Assembly: GCF_009380155.1 (NCBI RefSeq)
Contig: NZ_WHUV01000002.1
Location: 1,364,001-1,428,000 of the forward strand
Origin: Pseudomonas piscis
GTDB taxonomy: Bacteria > Pseudomonadota > Gammaproteobacteria > Pseudomonadales > Pseudomonadaceae
DNA length: 64,000 nt
Direction: 5' to 3'
Of the stretch, positions 53,674 to 63,024 are shown in pieces. Each line of letters begins with the position of its first letter. Position 1 is the first letter of the stretch. The position numbers and the translations under genes are program-made. The notes below the pieces were generated by a model, which had not been told where the DNA came from, did no database searches, and saw nothing but the letters and a program-made list of their open reading frames with translations.

Positions 53674-54564
53674 ATGAGCCATCTGGACCACCTGCGTACC
53701 TTCATCGAGGCCTATCGCCTGCAATCCTTCTCCCGTGCCGCCCAGGCGCTGGGCATGACCCAGCCTGGCGCATCGCTGCACATCCAGGCGCTGGAAGCCT
53801 TCGTCGGCAAGCCACTATTCGTGCGGCGCTCGCGGGGCGTGACCGCGACCGAGGCCGCCGACGAGCTGGCCCGCGCCATCGGACCAATGCTCGACGGGCT
53901 GGAAATGCGCATGGCCTCCTACCGCCAGAGCGATGAACTGAGCGGTACCGTGCACATCGCCGGGCCTTCGGACTTCATCCACGGCAAGCTGGCCTCGGGA
54001 CTCGCGCCCCTGCTGGAGCAGGGCTTGCAAATCCGCCTGCACACCGGCAACCGCGAGCGCATCTACAGCCTGCTGGACAGCTCGACCGCGGACCTGGCGA
54101 TCACCGCCTCGCTGCCGGACGAACATGCCCACGGTTTCGCCCGGCTGCTGACCGAACGATTCCTCCTGGTGCTGGCCCCGGAGCTGGCCCGGAAACTGGG
54201 CAAGCGACCATCGGCCGAGGCACTGGCCGCTGTACCGCTGATTGCCTTCGACGAAGACCTGCCGTTGATCCGCCCGGTATGGACCGCGCTGTTCCAGTTC
54301 GCCCCGACCTTGCAGGCCGCACTGACCATCGCCGACCTGCGCATCATCCAGGACCTGGTGGTCCAGGGCCAAGGCTGGAGCGTGCTGCCCGACTACCAAT
54401 GCCGCGAGGCCCTGGAAGCGGGTCGCCTGGTATCGCTGACGTCCCTGGCGCAGGCTCCCACCAACGAGCTGTACCTGGTCTGGAACAAGACCGCGATGCG
54501 CAGTCCGCGCCTGATCCACGTACGCGATTTCCTCCTCGGGCTGTTTGCCAACAGCGTGCATTAA
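53674..54564 (+). CDS. LysR-family regulator
   Basis: A 296-residue regulator. The HTH is at about 3-60: LRTFIEAYRLQSFSRAAQAL, MTQPGASLHIQALEAFVGK, PLFVRR. The effector domain follows with two Rossmann-like halves (VHIAGPSDFIHGKLASGLAP; DLAITASLPD; LPDYQCREALE). ATG 53674 (within TTCATGAGCC) gives the family start, but its ribosome site is poor; the frame is open from 53473. It is divergent from the DHA1 exporter, so that is its probable target. Confidence 0.9.
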   Translation: MSHLDHLRTFIEAYRLQSFSRAAQALGMTQPGASLHIQALEAFVGKPLFVRRSRGVTATEAADELARAIGPMLDGLEMRMASYRQSDELSGTVHIAGPSDFIHGKLASGLAPLLEQGLQIRLHTGNRERIYSLLDSSTADLAITASLPDEHAHGFARLLTERFLLVLAPELARKLGKRPSAEALAAVPLIAFDEDLPLIRPVWTALFQFAPTLQAALTIADLRIIQDLVVQGQGWSVLPDYQCREALEAGRLVSLTSLAQAPTNELYLVWNKTAMRSPRLIHVRDFLLGLFANSVH

Positions 54565-54625
54565 CCCCCTGCCCGGCCCCGGGAGCCGATGCTAGACTGC
54601 GCGGCTTTTTCCCTGGGGCCAGGTT

Positions 54626-55153
54626 ATGCAACGCATCGTGATACTGGGCAACGCCGGGAGCGGCAAATCCACCCTGGCCCGGGAGCTGGGGCGCCGTCTC
54701 GCAGTGCCGGTGGTGCACCTGGACCGGCTGTTCTGGGAGCCCGGCTGGGTCGAGGCCGATACACAGGTGTTCCGCAGCCGGGTCCGCGAGGCCGTCGCCA
54801 CGGATGCCTGGATCTGCGAAGGCAATTACTCGCGGCGCACCTTCGACCTGCGCCTGCCCCGCGCCGAGCTGGTGATCTGGCTCGACACCCCGCGCACCAC
54901 CTGCCTGCGCCGGGTGTTCATGCGCAGCCTGCGCAACCGTCCACGCGCCGACCTGCCGGCAGGTTGCCACGAGCAACTGAACCTGGAGTTCCTCAAGTTC
55001 CTGGGTTTCGTGTGGCACTTCGACCAGCACAATCGCCCGGGCATCGAACAGGTCCGCCAGGCCGTGGCGCCCCAGGTGCCGGTGGTTCATCTGCGAGGCA
55101 TGCGGGACATCGACAACTGGCTCGAGACGCTGCCGCCCCGCCTGCCGGACTGA
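54626..55153 (+). CDS. P-loop kinase-like protein (FlaR/adenylate kinase-like)
   Basis: A 175-residue P-loop protein beginning MQRIVILGNAGSGKSTLARE, with Walker A GNAGSGKST at residues 8-16. It has the further features VVHLDRLFWEPGWVE and ICEGNYSRRTFDLRLPRAEL, which together define a small adenylate-kinase-like family, formerly called DNA topology modulation protein FlaR. A lid-like segment is basic. The substrate is not known; topology effects may be indirect. It is a single gene between LysR and OsmC-YcaO. Confidence 0.85.
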   Translation: MQRIVILGNAGSGKSTLARELGRRLAVPVVHLDRLFWEPGWVEADTQVFRSRVREAVATDAWICEGNYSRRTFDLRLPRAELVIWLDTPRTTCLRRVFMRSLRNRPRADLPAGCHEQLNLEFLKFLGFVWHFDQHNRPGIEQVRQAVAPQVPVVHLRGMRDIDNWLETLPPRLPD

Positions 55154-55264
55154 GCGCGACAGCCTGGACCGGTCGGCGGCCATGGCGCAAAAGCGCAAGA
55201 CTTCCGGGTGAAAAACCGGATAATGGCGGCCTTTTCGTCTTGCTCGTTATTCTGGTAGCCCCCC

Positions 55265-57469
55265 ATGGAAATCAAGGTCAACTTTCTCGACAACCTCCGA
55301 CTTGAAGCCAAGTTCGATGACTTCACGGTGGTGGCCGACCAGCCGATCCGCTACAAGGGCGACGGCTCGGCACCGGGTCCGTTCGACTATTTCCTGGCTT
55401 CCTCGGCGCTGTGCGCCGCCTACTTCGTGAAGCTGTACTGCCAGACCCGCGACATCCCCACCGACAACATCCGCCTGTCGCAGAACAACATCGTCGATCC
55501 GGAAAACCGCTACAACCAGATCTTCAAGATCCAGGTCGAGCTGCCCGCGGACATCTCCGAGAAGGATCGCCAGGGCATCCTGCGCTCCATCGATCGCTGC
55601 ACGGTGAAGAAGGTGGTACAGACCGGCCCCGAGTTCGTGATCGAGGAAGTGGAGAACCTGGACGCCGATGCCCAGGCCCTGTTGATGCCGAGCCTGGATG
55701 CCGGCACCAGCACCCGCATCCCCGGCAAGGACCTGCCGCTGGAGCAGACCATCGCCAACATGTCGGCGATCCTCGCGGACCTGGGGATGAAGATCGAGAT
55801 CGCTTCCTGGCGCAACATCGTGCCCAACGTCTGGTCGCTGCATATCCGCGACGCGCAGTCGCCGATGTGCTTCACCAACGGCAAGGGCTCGACCAAGGAA
55901 AGCGCCCTGGCCTCGGCCCTGGGCGAATTCATCGAGCGCCTGAACTGCAACTTCTTCTACAACGACCAGTTCTGGGGCCAGGAGATCGCCAACGCCGAGT
56001 TCGTCCACTACCCCGACGAGCGCTGGTTCCAGCCAGGGCGCAAGGATGCCCTGCCCAAGGAAATCCTCGACGAGTACTGCCTCGGGATCTACAACCCCGA
56101 CGGCGAGCTGCGCGGCTCGCACCTGTACGACACCAACTCCGGCAACATCGAGCGCGGCATCTGCTCGTTGCCCTTCGTGCGCCAGTCGGATGGCGAAGTG
56201 GTGTACTTCCCCTCCAACCTGATCGAAAACCTCTACCTCTCCAACGGCATGAGCGCCGGCAACACCCTGGCCGAGGCCCAGGTGCAGTGCCTGTCGGAAA
56301 TCTTCGAACGGGCGGTCAAGCGCGAGATCCTCGAAGGCGAGCTCGCCCTGCCGGACGTGCCCCAGGAAGTGCTGGCCAAGTACCCGGGCATCCTGGCGGG
56401 TATCCAGGGCCTGGAGGAGCAAGGCTTCCCGGTGCTGGTCAAGGACGCTTCCCTGGGCGGTGAATTCCCGGTGATGTGCGTGACCCTGATGAACCCGCGC
56501 ACCGGTGGCGTGTTCGCCTCCTTCGGCGCCCACCCGAGCCTCGAAGTGGCGCTGGAACGCAGCCTCACCGAACTGCTCCAGGGCCGCAGCTTCGAGGGCC
56601 TGAACGACCTGCCGCAGCCGACCTTCGAGAGCCAGGCGCTGATGGAGCCGAACAACTTCGTCGAGCACTTCATCGATTCCAGCGGCGTGGTGTCGTGGCG
56701 CTTCTTCAGCGCCAAGGCCGACTTCGAGTTCGTCGAGTGGGACTTCTCCAGCCAGGGCGCCGACTCCAACGCCGAGGAAGCCGCGACCCTGTTCGGCATC
56801 CTCGAAGGCCTGGGCAAGGAAAGCTACATGGCGGTGTATGAGCACCTGGGCGCCACCGCCTGCCGGATCCTGGTGCCGGACTACTCGGAAATCTACCCGG
56901 TGGACGACCTGATCTGGGACAACACCAACAAGGCGCTGTTCTTCCGCGAAGACATCCTCAACCTGCACAGCCTGGACGAAGACGGCCTGCGCGACCTGGT
57001 GGAACGCCTGGAGCAAAGCGAGCTGGACGACTACACCGACATCACCACCCTGATCGGCATCGAGTTCGACGACAACACCGCCTGGGGCCAGTTGACCATC
57101 CTCGAGCTGAAGCTGCTGATCCACGTGGCCCTGGGCCAGTTCGACCCGGCCAAGGAACTGGTGGAGATGTTCCTGCAGTACAACGACAACACCGTCGAGC
57201 GCGGCCTGTTCTACCAGGCCATGAACGCGGTGCTGGAAGTGCAACTGGACGACGAGCTGGAGCTGGCGGACTACGAAGCCAACTTGCGCCGCATGTTCGG
57301 CAACGAGCGCATGGACGCGGTGATCGGCTCGGTACAGGGCAGCGTGCGCTTCCATGGCCTGACGCCTACCAGCATGCAACTGGAGGGTCTGGACCGGCAC
57401 CTGCGGTTGATCGACAGCTACAAGAAGCTGCACGCGGCACGGGCCAGAATGGCTGGCCTGGCCAGCTGA
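55265..57469 (+). CDS. OsmC-YcaO fusion protein
   Basis: A 734-residue two-domain protein. Residues 1-130 are OsmC-like (GSAPGPFDYFLASSALCAAY with a Cys, then NRYNQIFKIQVELP). Residues about 165-580 are a YcaO domain with ATP-binding acidic motifs SALGEFIERLNC and EAQVQCLSEIFERAVKREI. The last 150 residues are helical TPR-like (LGQFDPAKELVEMFLQYNDN). E. coli YcaO has been linked to methylthiolation of ribosomal S12 by RimO; RiPP YcaO enzymes make azolines or thioamides. No C-terminal PxPxP is seen, so the azoline route is unlikely. Confidence 0.92.
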   Translation: MEIKVNFLDNLRLEAKFDDFTVVADQPIRYKGDGSAPGPFDYFLASSALCAAYFVKLYCQTRDIPTDNIRLSQNNIVDPENRYNQIFKIQVELPADISEKDRQGILRSIDRCTVKKVVQTGPEFVIEEVENLDADAQALLMPSLDAGTSTRIPGKDLPLEQTIANMSAILADLGMKIEIASWRNIVPNVWSLHIRDAQSPMCFTNGKGSTKESALASALGEFIERLNCNFFYNDQFWGQEIANAEFVHYPDERWFQPGRKDALPKEILDEYCLGIYNPDGELRGSHLYDTNSGNIERGICSLPFVRQSDGEVVYFPSNLIENLYLSNGMSAGNTLAEAQVQCLSEIFERAVKREILEGELALPDVPQEVLAKYPGILAGIQGLEEQGFPVLVKDASLGGEFPVMCVTLMNPRTGGVFASFGAHPSLEVALERSLTELLQGRSFEGLNDLPQPTFESQALMEPNNFVEHFIDSSGVVSWRFFSAKADFEFVEWDFSSQGADSNAEEAATLFGILEGLGKESYMAVYEHLGATACRILVPDYSEIYPVDDLIWDNTNKALFFREDILNLHSLDEDGLRDLVERLEQSELDDYTDITTLIGIEFDDNTAWGQLTILELKLLIHVALGQFDPAKELVEMFLQYNDNTVERGLFYQAMNAVLEVQLDDELELADYEANLRRMFGNERMDAVIGSVQGSVRFHGLTPTSMQLEGLDRHLRLIDSYKKLHAARARMAGLAS

Positions 57470-57534
57470 GGGCTTCGGCAGGAAAGCACCTTCGCAGGCT
57501 GTGGGAAAACTACTGCGTTTGGCAATACTGCGTT

Positions 57535-57593
57535 AAAAACAGGCTCAGAGCGCTCATTTACAGCCAGTAAACTCCGCTTCCTCGCCTGTTTTT
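57535..57593. repeat. Imperfect inverted repeat in the intergenic region
   Basis: Ten-base arms AAAAACAGGC and GCCTGTTTTT around a 39-base interior, between the OsmC-YcaO gene and the GntR gene. It has the look of a recurring intergenic element of fluorescent pseudomonads. Its role is unknown. Confidence 0.5.
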
Positions 57594-57625
57594 GCCTTGT
57601 CTTGCCTTCACTCGCGATGTTTTCA

Positions 57626-57650
57626 CACCGCCTGTTCGGGTGCTTTTTTT
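57626..57650 (+). terminator. Weak hairpin with T-run
   Basis: CACC ... GGTG arms, followed by seven Ts at 57644-57650. It lies 157 bases after the OsmC-YcaO stop, so it may be the transcript end for that gene. Confidence 0.4.
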
Positions 57651-57851
57651 GTTTCAGCCCCCGGATTGCGAATCTGCCCCATGTTCGCCACGGCTGAGCA
57701 ACAATCTGATCAGGCAGCCGCTGCCATCCGATAACAGCAACGGAAAATGCCGTCCCCCTGTTTCCCGTCTTCACGAGCTGTACCATGGGCTCCTGACATT
57801 CACGACCTGCCAAACCCAAGCCGACGGCTAGCGCCCCGAGAGACCGCCACC

Positions 57852-58574
57852 ATGCAAGCAGACTTTCGCCCCAAGCAGATCTACGAGCAGGTTGCCGACC
57901 AGATCCGCGCCGGCATCCTCAGCGGCCAGTATGCCCACGGCTCGCGCCTGCCCTCCGAGCGTGACCTGGCACAGCGGCTGAAGGTGAGCCGGCCCGCCGT
58001 ACGCGAAGCGATCGGTGCCTTGCAGAACGAAGGCATGGTGACCACCCGCCATGGCTCAGGCACCTACGTCGCCGATTGCCCGCTGCAGGTGAACGAAGCG
58101 GCACCGGACTATGCCGGGCTGCCGCCGGTGGATGCCGACTTCAGCCCCATCAGCACCCTCGAAGTACGCTTGCTGATCGAACCGGCGATAGCCCGCCTGG
58201 CCGCCCGCCGTGCCCAGCGCGACCCATTGGCCGAGCGCTACCTGGAACAGATGATCGATGTGAAGGACATCGGCGATCCGCTGCAACAAGCGCGCTGGAG
58301 CGAAGCCGACCGGCTGTTCCACCGCCAGCTCGCGATGATGACCGGCGATATCCTGATTGCCCGGATCGCCGAGGAAATCAACAAGACCATGGAGCAACCG
58401 TTGTGGAACCGCCTGCGGGACGACGGGATCTACGACCCCGAACGCATCCAGCTGTATGCGGCGGAACACCGCCTGATCTACGAGGCGATCATCAGCGGCG
58501 ACGAAGATGCCGCCGCTTTCTACGTCGAAGGCCACCTCAAGCGGGTGCGCCGCGATATCAGCTCGCGGGAATGA
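57852..58574 (+). CDS. GntR/FadR-family regulator of the hydroxyproline cluster
   Basis: A 240-residue regulator. The winged HTH covers about residues 8-75: QIYEQVADQIRAGILSGQYA, LPSERDLAQRLKVSRPAVR, TTRHGSGTYVA. The FCD effector domain (about 95-230) has LEVRLLIEPAIARLAARRAQ and the metal-binding-type His of RLFHRQLAMM and AEHRLIYEAI. It converges on the substrate-binding-protein gene across a perfect hairpin and probably responds to a hydroxyproline-pathway intermediate. The 380 bases before it hold a repeat and a terminator only. Confidence 0.88.
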   Translation: MQADFRPKQIYEQVADQIRAGILSGQYAHGSRLPSERDLAQRLKVSRPAVREAIGALQNEGMVTTRHGSGTYVADCPLQVNEAAPDYAGLPPVDADFSPISTLEVRLLIEPAIARLAARRAQRDPLAERYLEQMIDVKDIGDPLQQARWSEADRLFHRQLAMMTGDILIARIAEEINKTMEQPLWNRLRDDGIYDPERIQLYAAEHRLIYEAIISGDEDAAAFYVEGHLKRVRRDISSRE

Positions 58575-58576
58575 AC

Positions 58577-58611
58577 GAGGGGCCGGCATGGACGTGCCAT
58601 GCCGGCCCCTC
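58577..58611. terminator. Perfect 15-base hairpin between convergent genes
   Basis: Arms GAGGGGCCGGCATGG and CCATGCCGGCCCCTC with a 5-base loop, three bases past the GntR stop and 11 before the binding-protein stop. No T-tract, but it is a likely two-way terminator. Confidence 0.65.
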
Positions 58612-58622
58612 ACACGCTGCGT

Positions 58623-59447
58623 TCAACGAATCGGCTGGACCTTGAAGGAGCGCTGCATCCGATAGAGGGTCTGGGCTCCCAGCCACTTGTCGAAGATGGC
58701 CTGCATCGCCCCTTCGGCCTCCAGCTCGCGCAACGCCGAGTTCACCGCGACGAGCATGTCCGGCTCGTCTCGACGTATGCCCAGGCCCCAGACTTCCCGG
58801 CCGATGGCCGGTTGCAGGATGCTGTACTGCCCGGCCTTGTCACCCAGGCGGTTGAGCAACTTGTGCAGGACCTCCTGCGAAGTGCTGAAACCCGTGACCT
58901 TGCCCTGGAGCAATGCGGTGAAGGCGCTGGACACATCCTCGAAGCCGACCGCCGTAGCGCCCGGCAAGGCCTGCCTGATATAGGCCTCGCTGATGCTGCC
59001 CTTGACGTAGCTGATGCGCTTGCCATCCAGCTCGCCGAGGGCGGTGATGCCCCGACCGGCCCTGACCGCCAGCACGTTCTCGCTCACATAGTAGGCATCG
59101 GAAAATGCCACCTGCTCGGCGCGTAGCGGCGTATGGGCTAGCCCCGCGCCGAGCACATCCATGTGGCCCTGTTGCAACTCGGCGATACGAGCCTCGATGG
59201 ATACCGGCTTGATCTCGACCTTCGCTCCCAGCTTGCCGGCCACCGCCTGGCAAACGTCTACGTCATAACCGACCACCGAGCGCGTCTTCACGTCCGTGTA
59301 GCCGAATGGCTCGAAGATATCCAGTACGCCGCAGACCAGCACTGCGCGAGCCTTGACCTCGTCCAGTTGCGCGGCCTGGACGCCAGCCGCCCCCAGCAAC
59401 AGGCAAGTGGCAATGGCAGAACCCCACGATGAAAAACTGCGTTTCAT
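58623..59447 (-). CDS. Periplasmic amino-acid-binding protein (SBP_bac_3) of the cluster's ABC transporter
   Basis: A 274-residue substrate-binding protein. The signal peptide ends near VQA-AQ at 25. The family-3 binding fold is seen in LVCGVLDIFEPFGYTDVKTR, SVVGYDVDVCQAVAGKLGAK and the GLGIRRDEPDMLVAVNSALR hinge region. It delivers a polar amino acid, probably trans-3-hydroxy-L-proline, to the two permeases. It is last in the run and separated from the dehydratase by 60 bases. ATG 59447 gives a normal signal peptide. Confidence 0.9.
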   Translation of the reverse strand: MKRSFSSWGSAIATCLLLGAAGVQAAQLDEVKARAVLVCGVLDIFEPFGYTDVKTRSVVGYDVDVCQAVAGKLGAKVEIKPVSIEARIAELQQGHMDVLGAGLAHTPLRAEQVAFSDAYYVSENVLAVRAGRGITALGELDGKRISYVKGSISEAYIRQALPGATAVGFEDVSSAFTALLQGKVTGFSTSQEVLHKLLNRLGDKAGQYSILQPAIGREVWGLGIRRDEPDMLVAVNSALRELEAEGAMQAIFDKWLGAQTLYRMQRSFKVQPIR

Positions 59448-59507
59448 ATCTGTGTCCCCAGGAAAAATAGGCATGGCAATGATGTGCGCGCAGCAGCTAA
59501 CGCCGCG

Positions 59508-60515
59508 CTAGCGGACCAGGAAACCGTGCCGCTGCGGGTCACGCTCATCGATGATCCAGTTGCAGAACCCACAGATGTAGGCCGTGCCCGAGACTTCCGG
59601 AATAACCGCCTGGAACTCCCCCACCCGGGTTTCTTCGATGACCCTGGCACTGAACACCGACCCTATTACCGACTCGTTGACCAGCACCTGGTCCCGGTCG
59701 ATCTGCCCCCGCAGGTAAAGCTGGGCGATCCGGCCGCTGGTACCCGAACCGGTGGGTGAGCGGTCCACCTCGCGGTCGGCGAAGATGCAGCAGTTGGCCT
59801 GGGTCGATCCGGGCAGGCGCGGCTCACCGTCGATGATGGTGCCGTAGATGTGGTTGATCTCGGGAATCTCGGGATGTACCACCGGGAACGCGGCATTGGC
59901 CGCGCGCTTCACCTCGGCCCCGAACTTCTTCAACTCCTCCACCGCCGACTCGCGGATCGGCAGGCCATGGGGCGCACCGCTGGTATAGAAATAGAAAGCC
60001 CCACCGTAGGCGATATCGCCGGTAACCGGACCGTAGCTCGGGGTCTGGACCGTCACGTCGCGACGGTAGATGAACGACGGCACGTTGATGAAGCGCACGC
60101 TACCGGCATGCTGGCCATCCCACTCGACGAAGGCTTCGATGAAACCGCAGGGAGCATCGATGCCGACCCGGGTGCGTGGCGACGTCCGCTCGACCCAGCC
60201 CAGCTCCACGGCGGCGGTAGCCAGGGCGATGGTGCCGTGGCCGCAGTGGTCGCTGTAGCCTTCGTTGTGCAGGAAGATGATGCCGAAGTCCGCCGTGGGC
60301 GAGACCGGCTCGGTGAGGTAGCCGCCATACATGTCGGCATGGCCGCGCGGCTCGAACATCAGGGCCTGGCGGATATCGTCCGCATGCTCCCGTAGCCAGG
60401 CACGACGCTCGATGATGGTCTTGCCGGGCAACCTGGGCAGGCCGCAGGTCACGATTCGAAACGGCTCGCCGCCGGTATGGACTTCCACGGTGTTGATGCT
60501 GCGGGTGATACGCAT
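59508..60515 (-). CDS. Probable trans-3-hydroxy-L-proline dehydratase (proline racemase family)
   Basis: A 335-residue proline-racemase-superfamily enzyme. The first catalytic residue is Cys91 in SDHCGHGTIA, and the second site is Thr255 in DRSPTGSGTSGR. Racemases and 4-hydroxyproline epimerases have Cys at both; Cys plus Thr is the known signature of trans-3-hydroxy-L-proline dehydratase, including human L3HYPDH. The product delta1-pyrroline-2-carboxylate would be the substrate of the upstream neighbour's product. It starts MRITRSINTVEVHTGGEPFR. Confident at family level, fairly confident for the activity. Confidence 0.88.
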   Translation of the reverse strand: MRITRSINTVEVHTGGEPFRIVTCGLPRLPGKTIIERRAWLREHADDIRQALMFEPRGHADMYGGYLTEPVSPTADFGIIFLHNEGYSDHCGHGTIALATAAVELGWVERTSPRTRVGIDAPCGFIEAFVEWDGQHAGSVRFINVPSFIYRRDVTVQTPSYGPVTGDIAYGGAFYFYTSGAPHGLPIRESAVEELKKFGAEVKRAANAAFPVVHPEIPEINHIYGTIIDGEPRLPGSTQANCCIFADREVDRSPTGSGTSGRIAQLYLRGQIDRDQVLVNESVIGSVFSARVIEETRVGEFQAVIPEVSGTAYICGFCNWIIDERDPQRHGFLVR

Positions 60516-60540
60516 GGTCGATTCCCCTTGGACAATGGAT

Positions 60541-61494
60541 TCAGGCGCGCTCGGCCATGAGGTTGGCGAGGGCTACACGGGCAGCCGCCAGGTCCCAGGC
60601 GGCGGTACCGACACTCTTGACCACCACCGGACGCCCAGGCTCGACGGCGCCATCCAGCGCACTGGCCAGGGACTTGACCTGGGACCAGTCCACCGCCGCA
60701 CGCAGCAGGTCCCCGGCCTCGTGGCGAGCACCGGCCGGGTCGTCGGCATAGATCAGGCTGCCGTCGAGCAGGGCCTTGCCCAGCTCGGCCATTTCCGGCT
60801 TGAAGGCGCCGACCCCGACGACCAGGCACCCGACCCGGGCCGGTTGGTTGTAAACCGGCTCGAGGCTGGTGGTCAGGGTGATGACTGCATCGACCTCCGG
60901 CATGTCGCCATCCAACGGCTGCAACTGGCCATGCCACTGGCGATTGGCTTCGCAGAACTGCGTGGCGGACGCGAGGTCCAGGCCCCGTACCCAGATCCTG
61001 GCCTGGGGATACAGCGCGTTGATGGCCTGGACATGAAACCGCGACTGGGCACCGGTGCCGAAGATCAGGATCCGCTGCACAGGCTGGGGCAGGAAGGTGC
61101 GCAGGGCCAGCAGGGTGACGGCGGCGGTGCGGCGCCCAGTCACTTCCGGGCCGTCCAGCAGGCACAGCAGCCTGCCGGTGGCGGCATCGCATACCGTGAC
61201 ATTGCCATGCAAGGTGGGCAGATGGCGCCGGGCATTGGCCTGCTGCACGTTCACCAGCTTGTGGATCGCGATGTCCGGCGCGGTGGCCGGCATGCTGAGC
61301 AGCACCCCGCCCTCGCCCAGGGGCACCACCATGCGCTCCGGGCTCAAGATCGAACCGGCCGCCAGTTCCCGCACCGCCCGCCCAAGGGCCTCGACCAACT
61401 GCTCGAAGCCCAGCAAGGCGGCGGTCCTGGCCGGGTCGCAGACGATGATTCCCGGAGGGTTCGCCAGCATGGCGGCAATGGATGGATCGTTCAT
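60541..61494 (-). CDS. Probable delta1-pyrroline-2-carboxylate reductase (ornithine cyclodeaminase family)
   Basis: A 317-residue NAD(P)-dependent protein of the ornithine cyclodeaminase/mu-crystallin family. The dinucleotide-binding turn is LIFGTGAQSRFHVQAI, with substrate-side residues in GGVLLSMPATAPDIAIHKLV and LDGPEVTGRRTAAVTLLA. Family members such as LhpI reduce delta1-pyrroline-2-carboxylate to L-proline, which fits the dehydratase next to it. GAGGAG precedes ATG 61494; the longer frame to 61629 is not family-like. Ornithine cyclodeaminase itself is less likely given the context. Confidence 0.88.
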   Translation of the reverse strand: MNDPSIAAMLANPPGIIVCDPARTAALLGFEQLVEALGRAVRELAAGSILSPERMVVPLGEGGVLLSMPATAPDIAIHKLVNVQQANARRHLPTLHGNVTVCDAATGRLLCLLDGPEVTGRRTAAVTLLALRTFLPQPVQRILIFGTGAQSRFHVQAINALYPQARIWVRGLDLASATQFCEANRQWHGQLQPLDGDMPEVDAVITLTTSLEPVYNQPARVGCLVVGVGAFKPEMAELGKALLDGSLIYADDPAGARHEAGDLLRAAVDWSQVKSLASALDGAVEPGRPVVVKSVGTAAWDLAAARVALANLMAERA

Positions 61495-61517
61495 TCTGTT
61501 GCTCCTCTGTGGATGAC

Positions 61518-62285
61518 TCAGCGGCGACCTATGTCGCAAAGGAACTGCTGCGCCCGGGGATGCCTGGGCGTGTTGAAGAACTCGCCGGGAGGTGCCACCT
61601 CCAGCAGGCGGCCCTGGTCCATGAACCACACCACGTCGCTCACCTCCCGGGCGAAGTGCATCTCGTGGGTCACGCAGACCATGGTCATGCCCTCGGCCGC
61701 CAGGGCCTTCATCACTGCCAGCACCTCGCCGACCATTTCCGGGTCCAGGGCGCTGGTGGGCTCATCGAACAGCATCACCGGTGGCTGCATGGCCAATGCC
61801 CGGGCGATGGCCACGCGCTGTTGCTGGCCACCCGACAGCTGGTTCGGATAGGCCTCGGCCTTGTGCCCCAGGCCGACCTTGTCCAGCAGGCCCAGGGCCA
61901 GTTCGCGGGTCGGCGCCGCTGCCGCCTTGCGTACCCACAGTGGCCCGCAGGTGACGTTCTCCAGGACGGACAGGTGGGGAAACAGGTTGAACTGCTGGAA
62001 CACGAAGCCGATGTGGCTGCGCATGGCATTCACATCCACCTGCCGGCCCTGGACGTCCTGGCCATTGACATGGATGGTCCCCGAGCCGATGGCCTCCAGG
62101 CGGTTCATGGTGCGGATCAAGGTGGACTTGCCCGAACCGGACGGCCCGCACAGCACCACCACCTGGCCCTTCTTCACCTGGGCGCTGATGTCCGTGAGCA
62201 CCTGGTGCTCGCCGTACCACTTGTTCACCTTGTCCAGGGCGATGATGACGCTGGAAGCTGCCAGGGCAGCGTTGTGGTTGTGCAT
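61518..62285 (-). CDS. ABC transporter ATPase for polar amino acids
   Basis: A 255-residue ATPase of the GlnQ/HisP type. Walker [10 protein letters not shown] is at 47-55, the signature [15 protein letters not shown] follows near 150, and Walker B is [13 protein letters not shown]. The H-loop is in [15 protein letters not shown] 62285 has AGGGG nine bases upstream; a TTG at 62291 is an alternative. The family energises uptake with paired permeases, encoded just upstream, and the binding protein encoded downstream. Confidence 0.93.
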   Translation of the reverse strand: MHNHNAALAASSVIIALDKVNKWYGEHQVLTDISAQVKKGQVVVLCGPSGSGKSTLIRTMNRLEAIGSGTIHVNGQDVQGRQVDVNAMRSHIGFVFQQFNLFPHLSVLENVTCGPLWVRKAAAAPTRELALGLLDKVGLGHKAEAYPNQLSGGQQQRVAIARALAMQPPVMLFDEPTSALDPEMVGEVLAVMKALAAEGMTMVCVTHEMHFAREVSDVVWFMDQGRLLEVAPPGEFFNTPRHPRAQQFLCDIGRR

Positions 62286-62287
62286 GA

Positions 62288-63022
62288 TCAATACCCCTGG
62301 GCCGGAGCCGGGCGTGGTTGGTGGGAAGTGGCGGGTATCCGCCCGTTGTTGCGGGCAAGGCGCGCCTCCAGCAGGCGGGCGGCCTGGGTCAGGGCGAAAC
62401 AGATGGCGAAATAGGCCAGCGACAGCACCAGGAACACGCTGAAGGGCTCGGTGAGCATCGTGCTGTTGACCTGGTTGGCGGCGTAGGTCAGCTCGTTGAC
62501 GCCGATCACGTAGCCCAGCGAGGTGTCCTTGATGGTGGTGACGAACTGGCCAACCATGCTCGGCAGCATGTTCCCCAGGGCCTGGGGCAGGATCACCCTG
62601 CGGGTCCGGGTCCAGTAGCCCATGCCCAGTGCCGCGGCGGCCTCGCCCTGCCCCTTGGGCAGCGATTCGATGCCCGCCCTGACGATTTCCGCCAGGTACA
62701 CCGCCTGGAACACCACCAGCGTCACCGCCATGGTGGTGAAACCGGCAACCGGTCGCCCGAGGATGATCGGCACCACGAAATAGGCCCCGAAGATCAGCAT
62801 CACCAACGGAATGCTACGCAGCAGGTAGCCGACGCCCATGGCCGGATAGCGCAGTACCTTCGCGGGGCTGAGCTGGGCCAGGGCCAGCAGTACGCTCAAC
62901 GGGAACGCCAGGCCGATACCGATGATCGACAGCAGCAGCGTGGCGACGATGCCGCCCAGCGGGCCATTGGGGTAGGACCCCAGCAGGAACAGCAACCAGT
63001 ACTCCTGGATGATCTCCAGCAT
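62288..63022 (-). CDS. ABC permease 2 for polar amino acids
   Basis: A 244-residue inner-membrane permease of the HisM/GlnP type. It has five or so hydrophobic segments, beginning [19 protein letters not shown], and the EAA-like motif [20 protein letters not shown] that contacts the ATPase. The C-terminal region is a short basic and Pro-rich tail ([17 protein letters not shown]). The start at 63022 lies two bases after the stop of permease 1, showing coupling. Its end overlaps the ATPase start region. Confidence 0.9.
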   Translation of the reverse strand: MLEIIQEYWLLFLLGSYPNGPLGGIVATLLLSIIGIGLAFPLSVLLALAQLSPAKVLRYPAMGVGYLLRSIPLVMLIFGAYFVVPIILGRPVAGFTTMAVTLVVFQAVYLAEIVRAGIESLPKGQGEAAAALGMGYWTRTRRVILPQALGNMLPSMVGQFVTTIKDTSLGYVIGVNELTYAANQVNSTMLTEPFSVFLVLSLAYFAICFALTQAARLLEARLARNNGRIPATSHQPRPAPAQGY

Positions 63023-63024
63023 GC

